NCBI RefSeq assembly: GCF_009557615.1
Contig: NZ_CP045652.1
Location: forward strand, 186,001 to 250,000
From: Sphingobacteruim zhuxiongii
Lineage (GTDB): Bacteria > Bacteroidota > Bacteroidia > Sphingobacteriales > Sphingobacteriaceae
Direction of reading: 5' to 3'
DNA length: 64,000 nucleotides
Shown: positions 8,412 to 16,253 of the stretch, piece after piece
How the letters are laid out: each line of letters starts with the position of its first letter
Position numbering within the stretch: position 1 is the stretch's first letter
The notes under the pieces: generated by a model
The model's input: the letters and a program-made list of their open reading frames with translations, nothing else
Told to the model about the DNA's origin: nothing
Database searches by the model: none
Translations under genes and position numbers: made by a program

Positions 8412-9965
8412 TTAGTGAGCATGTTGTTCAATTCCATGATTTGGTTCATCAGAATAGATGATGTAGTTGTTTAAGTCTACCCAATAACCTTCTTTTTCTT
8501 CGGTTTGTTGTAGTCTTACCTTATGTTTTCCTTTGGGAAGATCATACACCCAGAACACTTCGTCTTTACGAGTTAAGTAATTTGTTGGATGAATGAAAGA
8601 TGCATGTTTTTTACCGTCTATGTATATATCCAATGGGATATCGAAGTCTTTCATTGATTTCTCTTTCTTTTTGGCGGAACCTACAATCACAAATCCAGTG
8701 CCTTCAATCTCAAATTCGTAGCTTCCTTTTAATTGTCTGTTTAAGCCAACTTTTCGAACAGGATAAACACCATCGAATGCTTTCTCATAGCGAACAGCAA
8801 CAGGCTGTTGAACTTTGATCTCTACATCATTCTTGTTTATTTTGCCGCCGTTAAGTTTAATCATTTGTACTGCATGATTGAAGCTCATTGCGTAAACACG
8901 GTTCAATGATGTTTTTGTGTATTTGAAATCAAGATCTTCCGCTTCTGCTAATCCCATTTTCCAATATTTTGGAATATTACTGTATCCGTACATTGTACCT
9001 AATATACCTGCTGCGCTAGCTGGATTACAATCAGAGTCTTGACCTGCGCGAGTTGAGATTTCTAATGTTTTAGTGAAATCTCCTGCACCATATAATAAGC
9101 CGAGTACAACGTATGCTGCATTCACTTTTGCGTCGATATTGTAAGGCATATGAACTCCTTCTGGGCAGCCAACCTCTTCAGCCCATTTTTGTTGAATTTC
9201 AAACCAATTACGTTTCCAATTGTCTGGGTGCTCTTTGTGCCATTGAATTACATCAGCAATACACTTGTAGAATTCGCTTTCTGCAGGAATAGTCTTTAGC
9301 GCTTCCGTGACAATGTAATTTATGTCTTTAGAGACAAATGCTAAAGTATACATTGCGCCGATATATACACCACCATACCAGCCATCACCATAATTCATAA
9401 TGTGACCAATTTTATCGCTAATTTCCGAGGCTGTGTTTGGCATTCCTGGGCTCATTAACCCAGCGAAATCAGCTTCGATTTGATAGTCAATATCATCAGC
9501 ATGTGGATTATTTTTCCAATGCCCTGATTCAGGAGCCTTAATGCCTGTCAAGATATTGTAACGTGCTGCTTGATTCGCATGCCACAGGGAATAACTGGCA
9601 TTTGCAAAAGCATTCGCAAAAGAATCTACTGGGGCATGCATACCAACACGATCGTAAACCTCCACAAAGGTTAAATCCATGTAGATGTCATCGTATAAAT
9701 GCGGGTTATGAACCATCGTGCTTTTTATATAGCCATCATACCAAGATATATTCTCATAATCCTGTATGAAAGTTCCGCGGTATCTGAATTCTGTCGGTCC
9801 ACCAAAGGTTACTCCGATGGTTTGTCCAGCCCATCCTCCTTTGATTTTATCTTGTAATTCTGACTTTGTAAGCTTTATCTTTTCATTTTTCTGTGCAATT
9901 AGCATACTGCTAGAACAGATGATGCTAATGCCTAGTAGTAGGCTACTCCAAAGTGATGTTTTCAT
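8412..9965 (-). CDS. Exported ADP-ribosylglycohydrolase-family enzyme
   Basis: This 517-aa protein starts with a signal peptide (cleavage near 24, MLIAQ), so it acts in the periplasm or outside, unlike cytoplasmic DraG/ARH proteins. The ADP-ribosylglycohydrolase fold is marked by the two metal-binding patches, YDDIYMDLTF (91-100) and AGQDSDCNPASAAG (307-320). Residues about 380-517 form an extra beta-rich domain not needed by the core. Family members cut N-glycosidic bonds of ADP-ribose, and homologues occur in Bacteroides ribose utilisation loci. In this operon (permease upstream, SusC downstream) the inferred job is to free ribose or ADP-ribose from imported material. The exact substrate is not visible. 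Confidence 0.85.
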   Translation of the reverse strand: MKTSLWSSLLLGISIICSSSMLIAQKNEKIKLTKSELQDKIKGGWAGQTIGVTFGGPTEFRYRGTFIQDYENISWYDGYIKSTMVHNPHLYDDIYMDLTFVEVYDRVGMHAPVDSFANAFANASYSLWHANQAARYNILTGIKAPESGHWKNNPHADDIDYQIEADFAGLMSPGMPNTASEISDKIGHIMNYGDGWYGGVYIGAMYTLAFVSKDINYIVTEALKTIPAESEFYKCIADVIQWHKEHPDNWKRNWFEIQQKWAEEVGCPEGVHMPYNIDAKVNAAYVVLGLLYGAGDFTKTLEISTRAGQDSDCNPASAAGILGTMYGYSNIPKYWKMGLAEAEDLDFKYTKTSLNRVYAMSFNHAVQMIKLNGGKINKNDVEIKVQQPVAVRYEKAFDGVYPVRKVGLNRQLKGSYEFEIEGTGFVIVGSAKKKEKSMKDFDIPLDIYIDGKKHASFIHPTNYLTRKDEVFWVYDLPKGKHKVRLQQTEEKEGYWVDLNNYIIYSDEPNHGIEQHAH

Positions 9966-10015
9966 GTTTTTCGTGTTAATATAGGTTTGTATTAATTTAA
10001 CTTAAATAAATGCTT

Positions 10016-11020
10016 TTAGCTACCAGACCAAATAATAAGGCCTAATCCAGCAATAAAGCAAAGGAACATTGCCAACAGTAATGAGTTTACCTTTCCATCG
10101 GCGCCTTTAAACTCTTTCCACACCAATACTCCCCAAAGTGCAGCGATAAGTGTTGCTCCTTGTCCTAAACCATAAGAGATGGCAGGTCCCGCTTTTCCGG
10201 CAGCAATAAGGTTTAATATGTTTCCGAGTCCCCAAATGCTTCCCCCAAGAATTCCAATTAAGTGGTAGCTGAAAGAACCACCGAAATATTCGCGATAAGA
10301 CAGCGGCTTTCCTTCTAAAGGTTTCTTCATCAAGATGCTGTTAAAAACGATATTACTTAAGAGTATTCCGACGGCAAAAACCACAAAGGCACTGTATGGA
10401 GTCATCTTACCTGCGGCAGGTTGCTGAAAGTTTTCTAAATCCATTCCAGAGGCAAGAAAAGGGTAGAATGATGACATCAGAAAGCCGGCGATAACTGAGA
10501 TGATAATCCATTTTCCAATTCCAGCTTTTTCGCTTGCGCCTTTATGTTTTTTAAATGCGATCGCATTTAATACAATCGCTAAGGTTACGAGTCCTACGCC
10601 GATAAATAATAAGGTCGGATCTCCCTTCTGTTGAATCATATAGTTGAAAAATACACCGGCGACTAATGCAATTCCAATTCCAATTGGAAAGGCAACGGAC
10701 ATACCTGCTGCTGCGATTGCGGCAGTAAGAAGAATATTTGCCAAGTTAAAAAGGACACCGCTTAATAAAGCATTTCCAATGTTACTACCACTTGTTTGCG
10801 CGATGTCAGTAAGAAATGGTCTTCCTTGATCACCCATGCTACCGAGTGTAAAGGCGCTAAGCAGTGAAAATATTAAAATACCGAGCACATAGTCCCAATA
10901 GAATAATTCGAAACGCCAGCCTTTTTGACTTATTTTTTGCGTATTTGCCCAAGATCCCCAGCATATCATGGTGATAAAGCAGAAGATAACAGCTGTATTA
11001 TAATCAGATACAATAAACAT
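10016..11020 (-). CDS. DMT-superfamily (GRP/RhaT-like) sugar permease, probably ribose
   Basis: This 334-aa protein is almost entirely hydrophobic, with about 10 membrane helices beginning at residue 8 (AVIFCFITMICWGSW) and Gly-rich repeats such as FPIGIGIALVAG and GLGQGATLIAALWG. This is the layout of inner-membrane glucose/ribose-porter, rhamnose-transporter and ureide-permease-like proteins. It lies 32 bases after rbsK and 50 bases before the ADP-ribosylglycohydrolase gene on the same strand. Ribose (or a nucleoside) import coupled to ribokinase is inferred from that position. Related proteins are often mislabelled as multidrug exporters; the inward-facing arms of the operon argue against export. 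Confidence 0.78.
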   Translation of the reverse strand: MFIVSDYNTAVIFCFITMICWGSWANTQKISQKGWRFELFYWDYVLGILIFSLLSAFTLGSMGDQGRPFLTDIAQTSGSNIGNALLSGVLFNLANILLTAAIAAAGMSVAFPIGIGIALVAGVFFNYMIQQKGDPTLLFIGVGLVTLAIVLNAIAFKKHKGASEKAGIGKWIIISVIAGFLMSSFYPFLASGMDLENFQQPAAGKMTPYSAFVVFAVGILLSNIVFNSILMKKPLEGKPLSYREYFGGSFSYHLIGILGGSIWGLGNILNLIAAGKAGPAISYGLGQGATLIAALWGVLVWKEFKGADGKVNSLLLAMFLCFIAGLGLIIWSGS

Positions 11021-11052
11021 AATTTTTGGTTTAGTACGTTGATTAACTAAGC

Positions 11053-11970
11053 TTAATCAAAGTAAGTAAGTAATATCTCGTTACGATAAGGTATCGAAGA
11101 TTGCGCACCCATTTTTGTCACTGCAATTGCAGCAGCGCGGCAGGCAAATGTTACAGCATTTTTCAGAGACTTACCTTCTGACAACGCTACGGCAAACGCA
11201 CCGTTAAATACATCGCCTGCTGCGGTACTATCGATCGCTTCGACTTTTGGTGTACTGATATGGTGGACTTCATCTTCTGTTAATAGAATTGCACCCTCTT
11301 CCCCCAAAGTTATAATGACTGTTTTTACACCTTGCTGTTGAATTTTTTTCGCAGCAACTATTGCGCTGTCCACATCCGTAATGGTATGATTGGATAAGGC
11401 TTCCGCTTCATGAGCGTTTGGTGTAATAATATCTATTTTATCTAAAAACTTAGCGACCGCTTTGTTCATCGGTGCCGGGTTTAAAATCACAGTAATCGAT
11501 TTGCTCCGAGCATAATTAATCGCTGCTTCTACAGTTTCCATTGGAATTTCTAATTGAACAAGTAGAACAGAAGCTTGCGGATACTTATCAAAAGCAGATT
11601 GTACGTTGTCAGCGTTTAAAAAGGCATTGGCACCAGGAGCAACAACAATACTGTTCTCTCCCTTGTCGTCAACGGTAATTAAGGCAATGCCTGAAGGGCT
11701 GTTTACTTCTGCATAAATGCCACCAATATCAACTCCCTCGTCGTCGAAAATCTTGGTGGATTGCTTGCCAAAAATGTCATTCCCAATTTTACTAATAAAA
11801 GTGACATCGCCTCCTAAACGAGCGACAGCAACGGCTTGGTTTGCTCCTTTACCACCAGGGTTCATAAAGAAGGTGCCTCCGAGAACAGTTTCCCCAGGTT
11901 TAGGAATATGCCCTGTTTTAACAACCATGTCCATATTTGTGCTGCCAACTACGACGATCTTATTTTTCAT
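11053..11970 (-). CDS. rbsK: Ribokinase
   Basis: This 305-aa PfkB-family sugar kinase converts ribose and ATP to ribose-5-phosphate in the cytoplasm. It has the N-terminal signature NPGGKGANQAVAVARLGG (37-54), the substrate segment GSTNMDMVV (9-17), and the C-terminal catalytic and anion-hole motif DSTAAGDVFNGAF (247-259) with the catalytic Asp at 253. The usual motif is DTTAAGDT, so this is a mild variant. Length is typical. It is the first gene of the leftward ribose operon. The start at 11970 fits the GSTN motif being near the N-terminus. Confidence 0.93.
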   Translation of the reverse strand: MKNKIVVVGSTNMDMVVKTGHIPKPGETVLGGTFFMNPGGKGANQAVAVARLGGDVTFISKIGNDIFGKQSTKIFDDEGVDIGGIYAEVNSPSGIALITVDDKGENSIVVAPGANAFLNADNVQSAFDKYPQASVLLVQLEIPMETVEAAINYARSKSITVILNPAPMNKAVAKFLDKIDIITPNAHEAEALSNHTITDVDSAIVAAKKIQQQGVKTVIITLGEEGAILLTEDEVHHISTPKVEAIDSTAAGDVFNGAFAVALSEGKSLKNAVTFACRAAAIAVTKMGAQSSIPYRNEILLTYFD

Positions 11971-12029
11971 GTTTGGTTAGGTTTATCTAAAAGTTTCCTA
12001 AAATTAACACCTAAGTTTTCAATAAAAAG

Positions 12030-12039
12030 ACAATATTGT
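12030..12039. promoter_or_regulatory. Short palindrome between rbsK and the divergent 489-aa gene
   Basis: ACAATATTGT is a perfect 10-bp palindrome in the 175-bp divergent intergenic region, 60 bases from the rbsK start. It could be an operator for the ribose operon, but palindromes this short are common in AT-rich DNA. Confidence 0.2.
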
Positions 12040-12085
12040 TTATAATGTGATAATTCTGATTATTAAAAATAGCCAAAAAATAGAA

Positions 12086-12093
12086 TATATTTG
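12086..12093 (+). promoter_or_regulatory. Candidate -7 promoter element for the 489-aa gene
   Basis: TATATTTG matches the Bacteroidota -7 consensus TAnnTTTG exactly and lies 52 bases before the start at 12146. A convincing TTG -33 element is not seen at 17-19 bp, so support is partial. A second sequence, TATATTAG, lies at 12106-12113. Confidence 0.4.
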
Positions 12094-12145
12094 TTTAATT
12101 ATTAATATATTAGCGCTGTAAATTCTTATAGATACCAATAAACCT

Positions 12146-13615
12146 ATGTCGTACCAAGACCTTGAGAAATTGATATATTCGCTTTCTTCATCAGAGAAAA
12201 AGCAATTCCAGCTTTATTCCAATCAGTCGAAGAATGAAAAATATTATGCCTTGTTGTTTCAAATTATATTAGAACATAAGAATAAGCAAGGGGTAGTCTG
12301 GCAGCAATTGTTTAAGGAGAAGTACCCTGCGGTTTCGTTAGAAAGTACCGCTAACTATCTCTTCAAAGTGCTTACTGACGTGTTATTGCAGATTCGCATT
12401 GAGCAGGATTCTTGGTTTCAGCAGTATTACGGATTAATGAAGGCGCGCTTATGTTTTGAGCGTTCTATACCCGATCGCGGGATGAAGGAGATTCAATCGG
12501 TTTATAAAAAGGCGAACCAAACAGAGAATTTTATTAATAAATACAATGCTCTTCGAATGGAATTGGATGTCTTACATAGTTCCAAATTTTCTGACTACGA
12601 TGAGCAGCAAATTGTGGATAAGCAAATGGAAGCTAAGATGGCTATTCAATCCATTCGCGAAATTCAAGAGCATTATTCTCTTTATGAGCTTCTGAACATT
12701 CGCCTTGCCAATAATCCCACCCTCGACCAATATACTGATGATTTAATCCTTGGCGAGTTAAGTCTGTCTTTTCGAGGGAATAAAACAAGATTTGAAACTC
12801 AGAAACTCCATTTATTATTTCAAGCATTTTATTTTATTCATAAAACAGAGTACCGTTCTGCTTTAATGATCTTTAAAGAGCTCTCGAATTTATTTGAAGA
12901 AAATCTTTCCATGTGGAACTTTCCACCCTACGATTACTTGTCAACCTTAGATGGTATTTTGAATAGCCTCGCAAATATGAAGCAATATACCGAGATGCAG
13001 GCTTATATTGATAAGCTATCGGGTCTTGGAAAAGGCGATTATACAGAGCACTTTCATAATTTAGTCCATCTCTCATCGGCTTGCTATCAATTGCAAAGAT
13101 TGCTTGGTGAACGAAAATATAAGGAGGCTGCTACTTTCATCCAATCAGCGAAGGAAAATCATTTGCACATTCATATTGGTGACGTTGAAAAGGCAATGGA
13201 GTGGTATTTCCTTCAAGCCTTGACGAACTTTTATTCGGGGAACTATACCACAACAAAAAAAGTATTAAATGAAATGTTCGATAGTTGCGTACATGGAACT
13301 CGACATAATATCTTCCGGGCGGCAAAATTACTGTATCTGAAGACCATTTATGAAATACATGACTGTGACTATATGGAGTCTGAAGTTCGAGCATTGAAGA
13401 GACAATTGCAAAAGCTGGGTAAGCGATACAATATTGAGAATCTTGTTTTTAGGTTGTTAGCCACTGAACCTAAACGGAGAGGGAATGAATGGAAGAAGAA
13501 GACATTAAGTCTTTATCAAACTCAACTCATGGAGCTACAGGCGAAGAGGAAAGAAGAGCCTTTATTAAAATATTTCGACTATGATGGGTGGATTTCCCGA
13601 TTGCTGAAAAGCTGA
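12146..13615 (+). CDS. Cytoplasmic all-helical protein of unknown function, candidate regulator of the ribose locus
   Basis: This 489-aa protein has no signal peptide or membrane helix. It begins MSYQDLEKLIYSLSSSEKKQ and is predicted by eye to be almost all alpha-helical, with segments like YRSALMIFKELSNLFEE and NFYSGNYTTTKKVLNEMFD that resemble tetratricopeptide-type helical hairpins. I recognise no DNA-binding or catalytic motif. It is divergent from rbsK across 175 bases, a place where regulators of sugar operons often sit, and Bacteroides ribose loci also carry a dedicated regulator. A regulatory role is therefore an inference from position only. Codon use looks like that of its neighbours. 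Confidence 0.6.
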   Translation: MSYQDLEKLIYSLSSSEKKQFQLYSNQSKNEKYYALLFQIILEHKNKQGVVWQQLFKEKYPAVSLESTANYLFKVLTDVLLQIRIEQDSWFQQYYGLMKARLCFERSIPDRGMKEIQSVYKKANQTENFINKYNALRMELDVLHSSKFSDYDEQQIVDKQMEAKMAIQSIREIQEHYSLYELLNIRLANNPTLDQYTDDLILGELSLSFRGNKTRFETQKLHLLFQAFYFIHKTEYRSALMIFKELSNLFEENLSMWNFPPYDYLSTLDGILNSLANMKQYTEMQAYIDKLSGLGKGDYTEHFHNLVHLSSACYQLQRLLGERKYKEAATFIQSAKENHLHIHIGDVEKAMEWYFLQALTNFYSGNYTTTKKVLNEMFDSCVHGTRHNIFRAAKLLYLKTIYEIHDCDYMESEVRALKRQLQKLGKRYNIENLVFRLLATEPKRRGNEWKKKTLSLYQTQLMELQAKRKEEPLLKYFDYDGWISRLLKS

Positions 13616-13664
13616 GTAAAGGAGCCCGCCTTTCATAACACCTTGATTTAATTTCTATCGGATG

Positions 13665-14168
13665 TTAGATTTTGTGTTTTGCTCTTTCGATCAATTTGAG
13701 TAAATACTCTCTATTCTTAGCGATTCCAACCCATTTCGGCAAACGGCTTCCAATACTTCGATTCATATGGAATATGTTGGAACGTGGTCTCAATTTGTCT
13801 TTTATATAAGATTCAATAACGGAAAGGTGAGCCTCATTGTATGCCCAAAGAAGACCATGCGCACTATCAATCTGATACCAAACGTTAAACCCAAAAAAAG
13901 GGTCTATTGGGGCATTTAAATGAAGAATTCTTCCATAAACTGACTTCCCACGACTCGTTCGATAGAATAATGTTTTGGGAGTATTTGCCAATTTTAGGCT
14001 ATAGCTACAGGAATGGCAAGCAAAGCGCACTTTTTCTTCCTGCTCCTCACGTGAAGCATTCGTCGAAACGCCAATCACGAGGGCTTTCTTGTGGCATTTA
14101 GGGCAAATGACATCAACATGGTCTATGAAGTCAGAATTTTGACAGGTATATGCTTTTAATGGTTCCAT
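13665..14168 (-). CDS. Small zinc-ribbon protein of unknown function
   Basis: This 167-aa protein has two Cys pairs, CPKC (22-25) and CHSC about 30 residues later, separated by a charged linker, which is the layout of a zinc ribbon. The second half (GFNVWYQIDSAHGLLWAYNEAHL, then RSNIFHMNRSIGSRLPKW) is basic and aromatic with no motif I can name. Zinc ribbons of this type bind nucleic acid or stabilise enzymes; nothing here decides. It converges on the 489-aa gene with 49 bases between the stops and no clear terminator. Confidence 0.6.
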   Translation of the reverse strand: MEPLKAYTCQNSDFIDHVDVICPKCHKKALVIGVSTNASREEQEEKVRFACHSCSYSLKLANTPKTLFYRTSRGKSVYGRILHLNAPIDPFFGFNVWYQIDSAHGLLWAYNEAHLSVIESYIKDKLRPRSNIFHMNRSIGSRLPKWVGIAKNREYLLKLIERAKHKI

Positions 14169-14543
14169 AGCTTCGGTCTAGCGAAATCTCTCTTCAAGAA
14201 TAGGCTTACTGTTTTCAGCAAATATAATAGATGCGCGCTGGAGGAAGTATACCTACGGAAAGGTATTTTCCGCTGTAGGGGTTAGCGTGAACTAATTGAT
14301 GATTCGCTTTAGTTCCCTTTCACATCCCTTTCAAACCCAATTCAACTCCAATTTATATCCCTTTTCGATGGGATGTGGTTTGAATTTGGGAGGATTGTAG
14401 AAAGAAAATAGAGCGTATGTGTTGTTTGTCTTTTTCAATAATAGTAAACCGCTGATGGTTGAGTGTTAACTCATTATGCGATGAACAATGTTGTCTTATA
14501 TTTCCTAGGCGATGCTTTTTATGCATATAAAAAATGATTCCTT
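14169..14543. other. Structured intergenic region with overlapping hairpins and a pyrimidine-rich repeat
   Basis: These 375 bases lie between divergent starts and code for nothing I can support. At 14249-14266 the pair ATACCT/AGGTAT can form. The same bases can instead pair as CCTACGGAAA (14252-14261) with TTTCC and GTAGG (14267-14279), so the two hairpins exclude each other. At 14313-14366 the word CCCTTT recurs three times. CACATCCC (14321-14328) complements GGGATGTG (14370-14377) while TTCAAACC (14330-14337) complements GGTTTGAA (14377-14384), an interleaved order that allows a pseudoknot or alternative folds. Confidence 0.5.
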
Positions 14544-15545
14544 ATGGAATTGTTCCGACTGTTTCATCTACTAGGTATGAGGTTAATGTTCGCTATATTA
14601 TTATTGTTGCCGAGCTTTTCTGTAAAAGCTCAGCAAGATTCGATCTTGGAATTGATCGGAAAAGAGGCTGCTGTTGAGATGAAAGACCGAAATATAAAAA
14701 GTCGAATTCTTAAAGTCGGTTTTACTATTGACTCGTTGGGGATGATTTTATTTGATAAGAGTGAAGATGAATGGAAAAAAAAAGAAATCGAAAAGTTTAA
14801 TACTGTCGCAATAAGATACAAGAGTCAGTTGCCTAGCGGATACCGATTTAATTATGAATTTTACTGGGATGACTATGATGAGGATGTTTTTTTTGTTAAT
14901 CAAAAATGGGCAATAAAAAATCTTGACAGATCTGTTACCCATTATTTCATTAACTGCGAGGTATTAATGGATTATCCTGGAGGGTACAATGCGTTTCGAC
15001 GAAAACTTCAGCAAGAACTTTTAACCCAGCTTGATTCTGCGAAAATGTATGAATACGATTGGGAAAAGCCAATCGAGGGAGTAGTTCATTACGATGGTAG
15101 AATGGAGTTTTTAAAGACGAATGACTTAGTTGCTTCCTTGGATCTAAGTGCGTTTAAAAAGTGGGCGCCAGGTGTGTTAAATGGTAGTGTTGCAGCGACT
15201 TATTTTTCCGTCGGAGCTAAGCTTGATTCTGCGGCTGACACTTCGAATATAGTAATCGGTGACTTGGATTACGAAGATATTGCTGATTCCTTGTTTAATG
15301 AACGACCTGTCTTTTTATGCTCAAATCTTCATAGGGCATTATCTATGGGTGATATTGTCGTTTCATTCATTATGAAGTATGAAAATAAGCTTCGGTTTAG
15401 TCCAGTCGTGCATAAAGGCGACGTGCGCTTATCGAAAGAGTTGATTTCGTTTTTAAGGGAATTGCCAACTGCTGGCAGTACGCTGTTTGAATGTGATACA
15501 GCGGAAGCATTCAAAAGAATATATTTTGCTTATTCGCCAGAATAA
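14544..15545 (+). CDS. Exported hypothetical protein
   Basis: This 333-aa protein has an N-terminal hydrophobic stretch (MRLMFAILLLLPSFSVKAQ) that is a good signal peptide, so it is probably periplasmic. The start may be the ATG at 14577 rather than 14544, which would give a more typical signal. The mature part is acidic and mixed alpha/beta, with segments such as YRFNYEFYWDDYDEDVFFVN and FLCSNLHRALSMGDIVVSF. I do not recognise a family. It stands alone, after the structured intergenic region and before a strong terminator. Confidence 0.65.
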   Translation: MELFRLFHLLGMRLMFAILLLLPSFSVKAQQDSILELIGKEAAVEMKDRNIKSRILKVGFTIDSLGMILFDKSEDEWKKKEIEKFNTVAIRYKSQLPSGYRFNYEFYWDDYDEDVFFVNQKWAIKNLDRSVTHYFINCEVLMDYPGGYNAFRRKLQQELLTQLDSAKMYEYDWEKPIEGVVHYDGRMEFLKTNDLVASLDLSAFKKWAPGVLNGSVAATYFSVGAKLDSAADTSNIVIGDLDYEDIADSLFNERPVFLCSNLHRALSMGDIVVSFIMKYENKLRFSPVVHKGDVRLSKELISFLRELPTAGSTLFECDTAEAFKRIYFAYSPE

Positions 15546-15610
15546 TCCTCTGGAATGTTTGCTTAATAGCATTAAATAAGAAGATTCAATTATAGAATAA
15601 GTATTTAGAA

Positions 15611-15650
15611 ACAGAAATGCCAGACGTTTGTCTGGCATTTCTGTTTTATC
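15611..15650. terminator. Strong bidirectional terminator
   Basis: A perfect 15-bp stem (ACAGAAATGCCAGAC with its complement) encloses the loop GTTT, with T-rich sequence to the right. It separates the convergent genes ending at 15545 and 15659. Confidence 0.85.
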
Positions 15651-15658
15651 AGAATAAA

Positions 15659-15913
15659 TTAAGAGGCGCTTTGCAGCTTTGCTCTAATTTCAAGATTTAT
15701 TTGTCTAAGTTTCAATATAGCTGGGCCTGTAATTAGGAGTGAGGCAGCCACGAGAACCGGAAGCAACATTTCTTGTTGTTTGTGTAAGAAAACTATCGCA
15801 AACAAGATCATCAACGTTGTTATCAATAAGGATGCTAAAACGAAGCCGTAGCTGTTTCTTCTTTGGATATTAAGTTGTTTTAAAGATAAATTTGATACTT
15901 GTAGCGTTTTCAT
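15659..15913 (-). CDS. Small two-helix membrane protein of unknown function
   Basis: This 84-aa protein has a basic N-terminus (MKTLQVSNLSLKQLNIQRR), then two hydrophobic helices, GFVLASLLITTLMILFAIVF (about 23-43) and LLPVLVAASLLITGPAILKL (about 50-70), and a short basic tail. That suggests an inner-membrane hairpin. The length and hydrophobicity pattern support a real gene, and a terminator follows its stop. No family is recognised. Confidence 0.55.
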   Translation of the reverse strand: MKTLQVSNLSLKQLNIQRRNSYGFVLASLLITTLMILFAIVFLHKQQEMLLPVLVAASLLITGPAILKLRQINLEIRAKLQSAS

Positions 15914-16253
15914 GTCTCGACTTTAATTCCAGTTCATAGTTCTTTTAAAAAGTGTGCCTTCTATAAAAGATGGTTAAACATATGAATTATTGAAATTAAA
16001 TCCAATACAGAAAAATAATTTTTATTACAACCTATGGAGAGGTTATAACTTTAAATGTAGTCTAATCGCTATAGCTAGCGGATTATACACTGTTTATACA
16101 ATATGAGGGTACTTTGTGATTGTAACAACCGCCATTACGCGCTCTGCCGGACGCGCAATGGCTATTGGGGATAATCTTAAACAAACAATACGTCAAAATC
16201 ATCAAAATTACGTGTTGCTTAAGCCAATTGGTTGTGTGTTGTTTAGCTCCTTT
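15914..16253. other. Intergenic region with three successive imperfect hairpins
   Basis: No gene is supported in these 340 bases. Three inverted repeats follow one another: TTACAACCT/AGGTTATAA (16025-16048, one mismatch), TAATCGCTA/TAGCGGATTA (16063-16085, one bulge) and GCCATTACGCGC/GCGCGCAATGGC-like (16131-16162, one mismatch, loop about 8-10 bases). None is followed by a T-run on either strand, so they are not ordinary terminators. They sit downstream of the fimbrillin-like gene and could be RNA-processing or recombination sites. Confidence 0.45.

Noticed and set aside
10016..11020. Multidrug efflux annotation for the permease beside rbsK
   Set aside because: The fold is shared by exporters and sugar porters, but the place between rbsK and a SusC/D-linked hydrolase favours sugar uptake.
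14313..14366. CCCTTT-type repeats as a possible CRISPR or tandem repeat array
   Set aside because: The units are only 6-8 bases, irregularly spaced, with no constant repeat-spacer length and no cas gene in the window.
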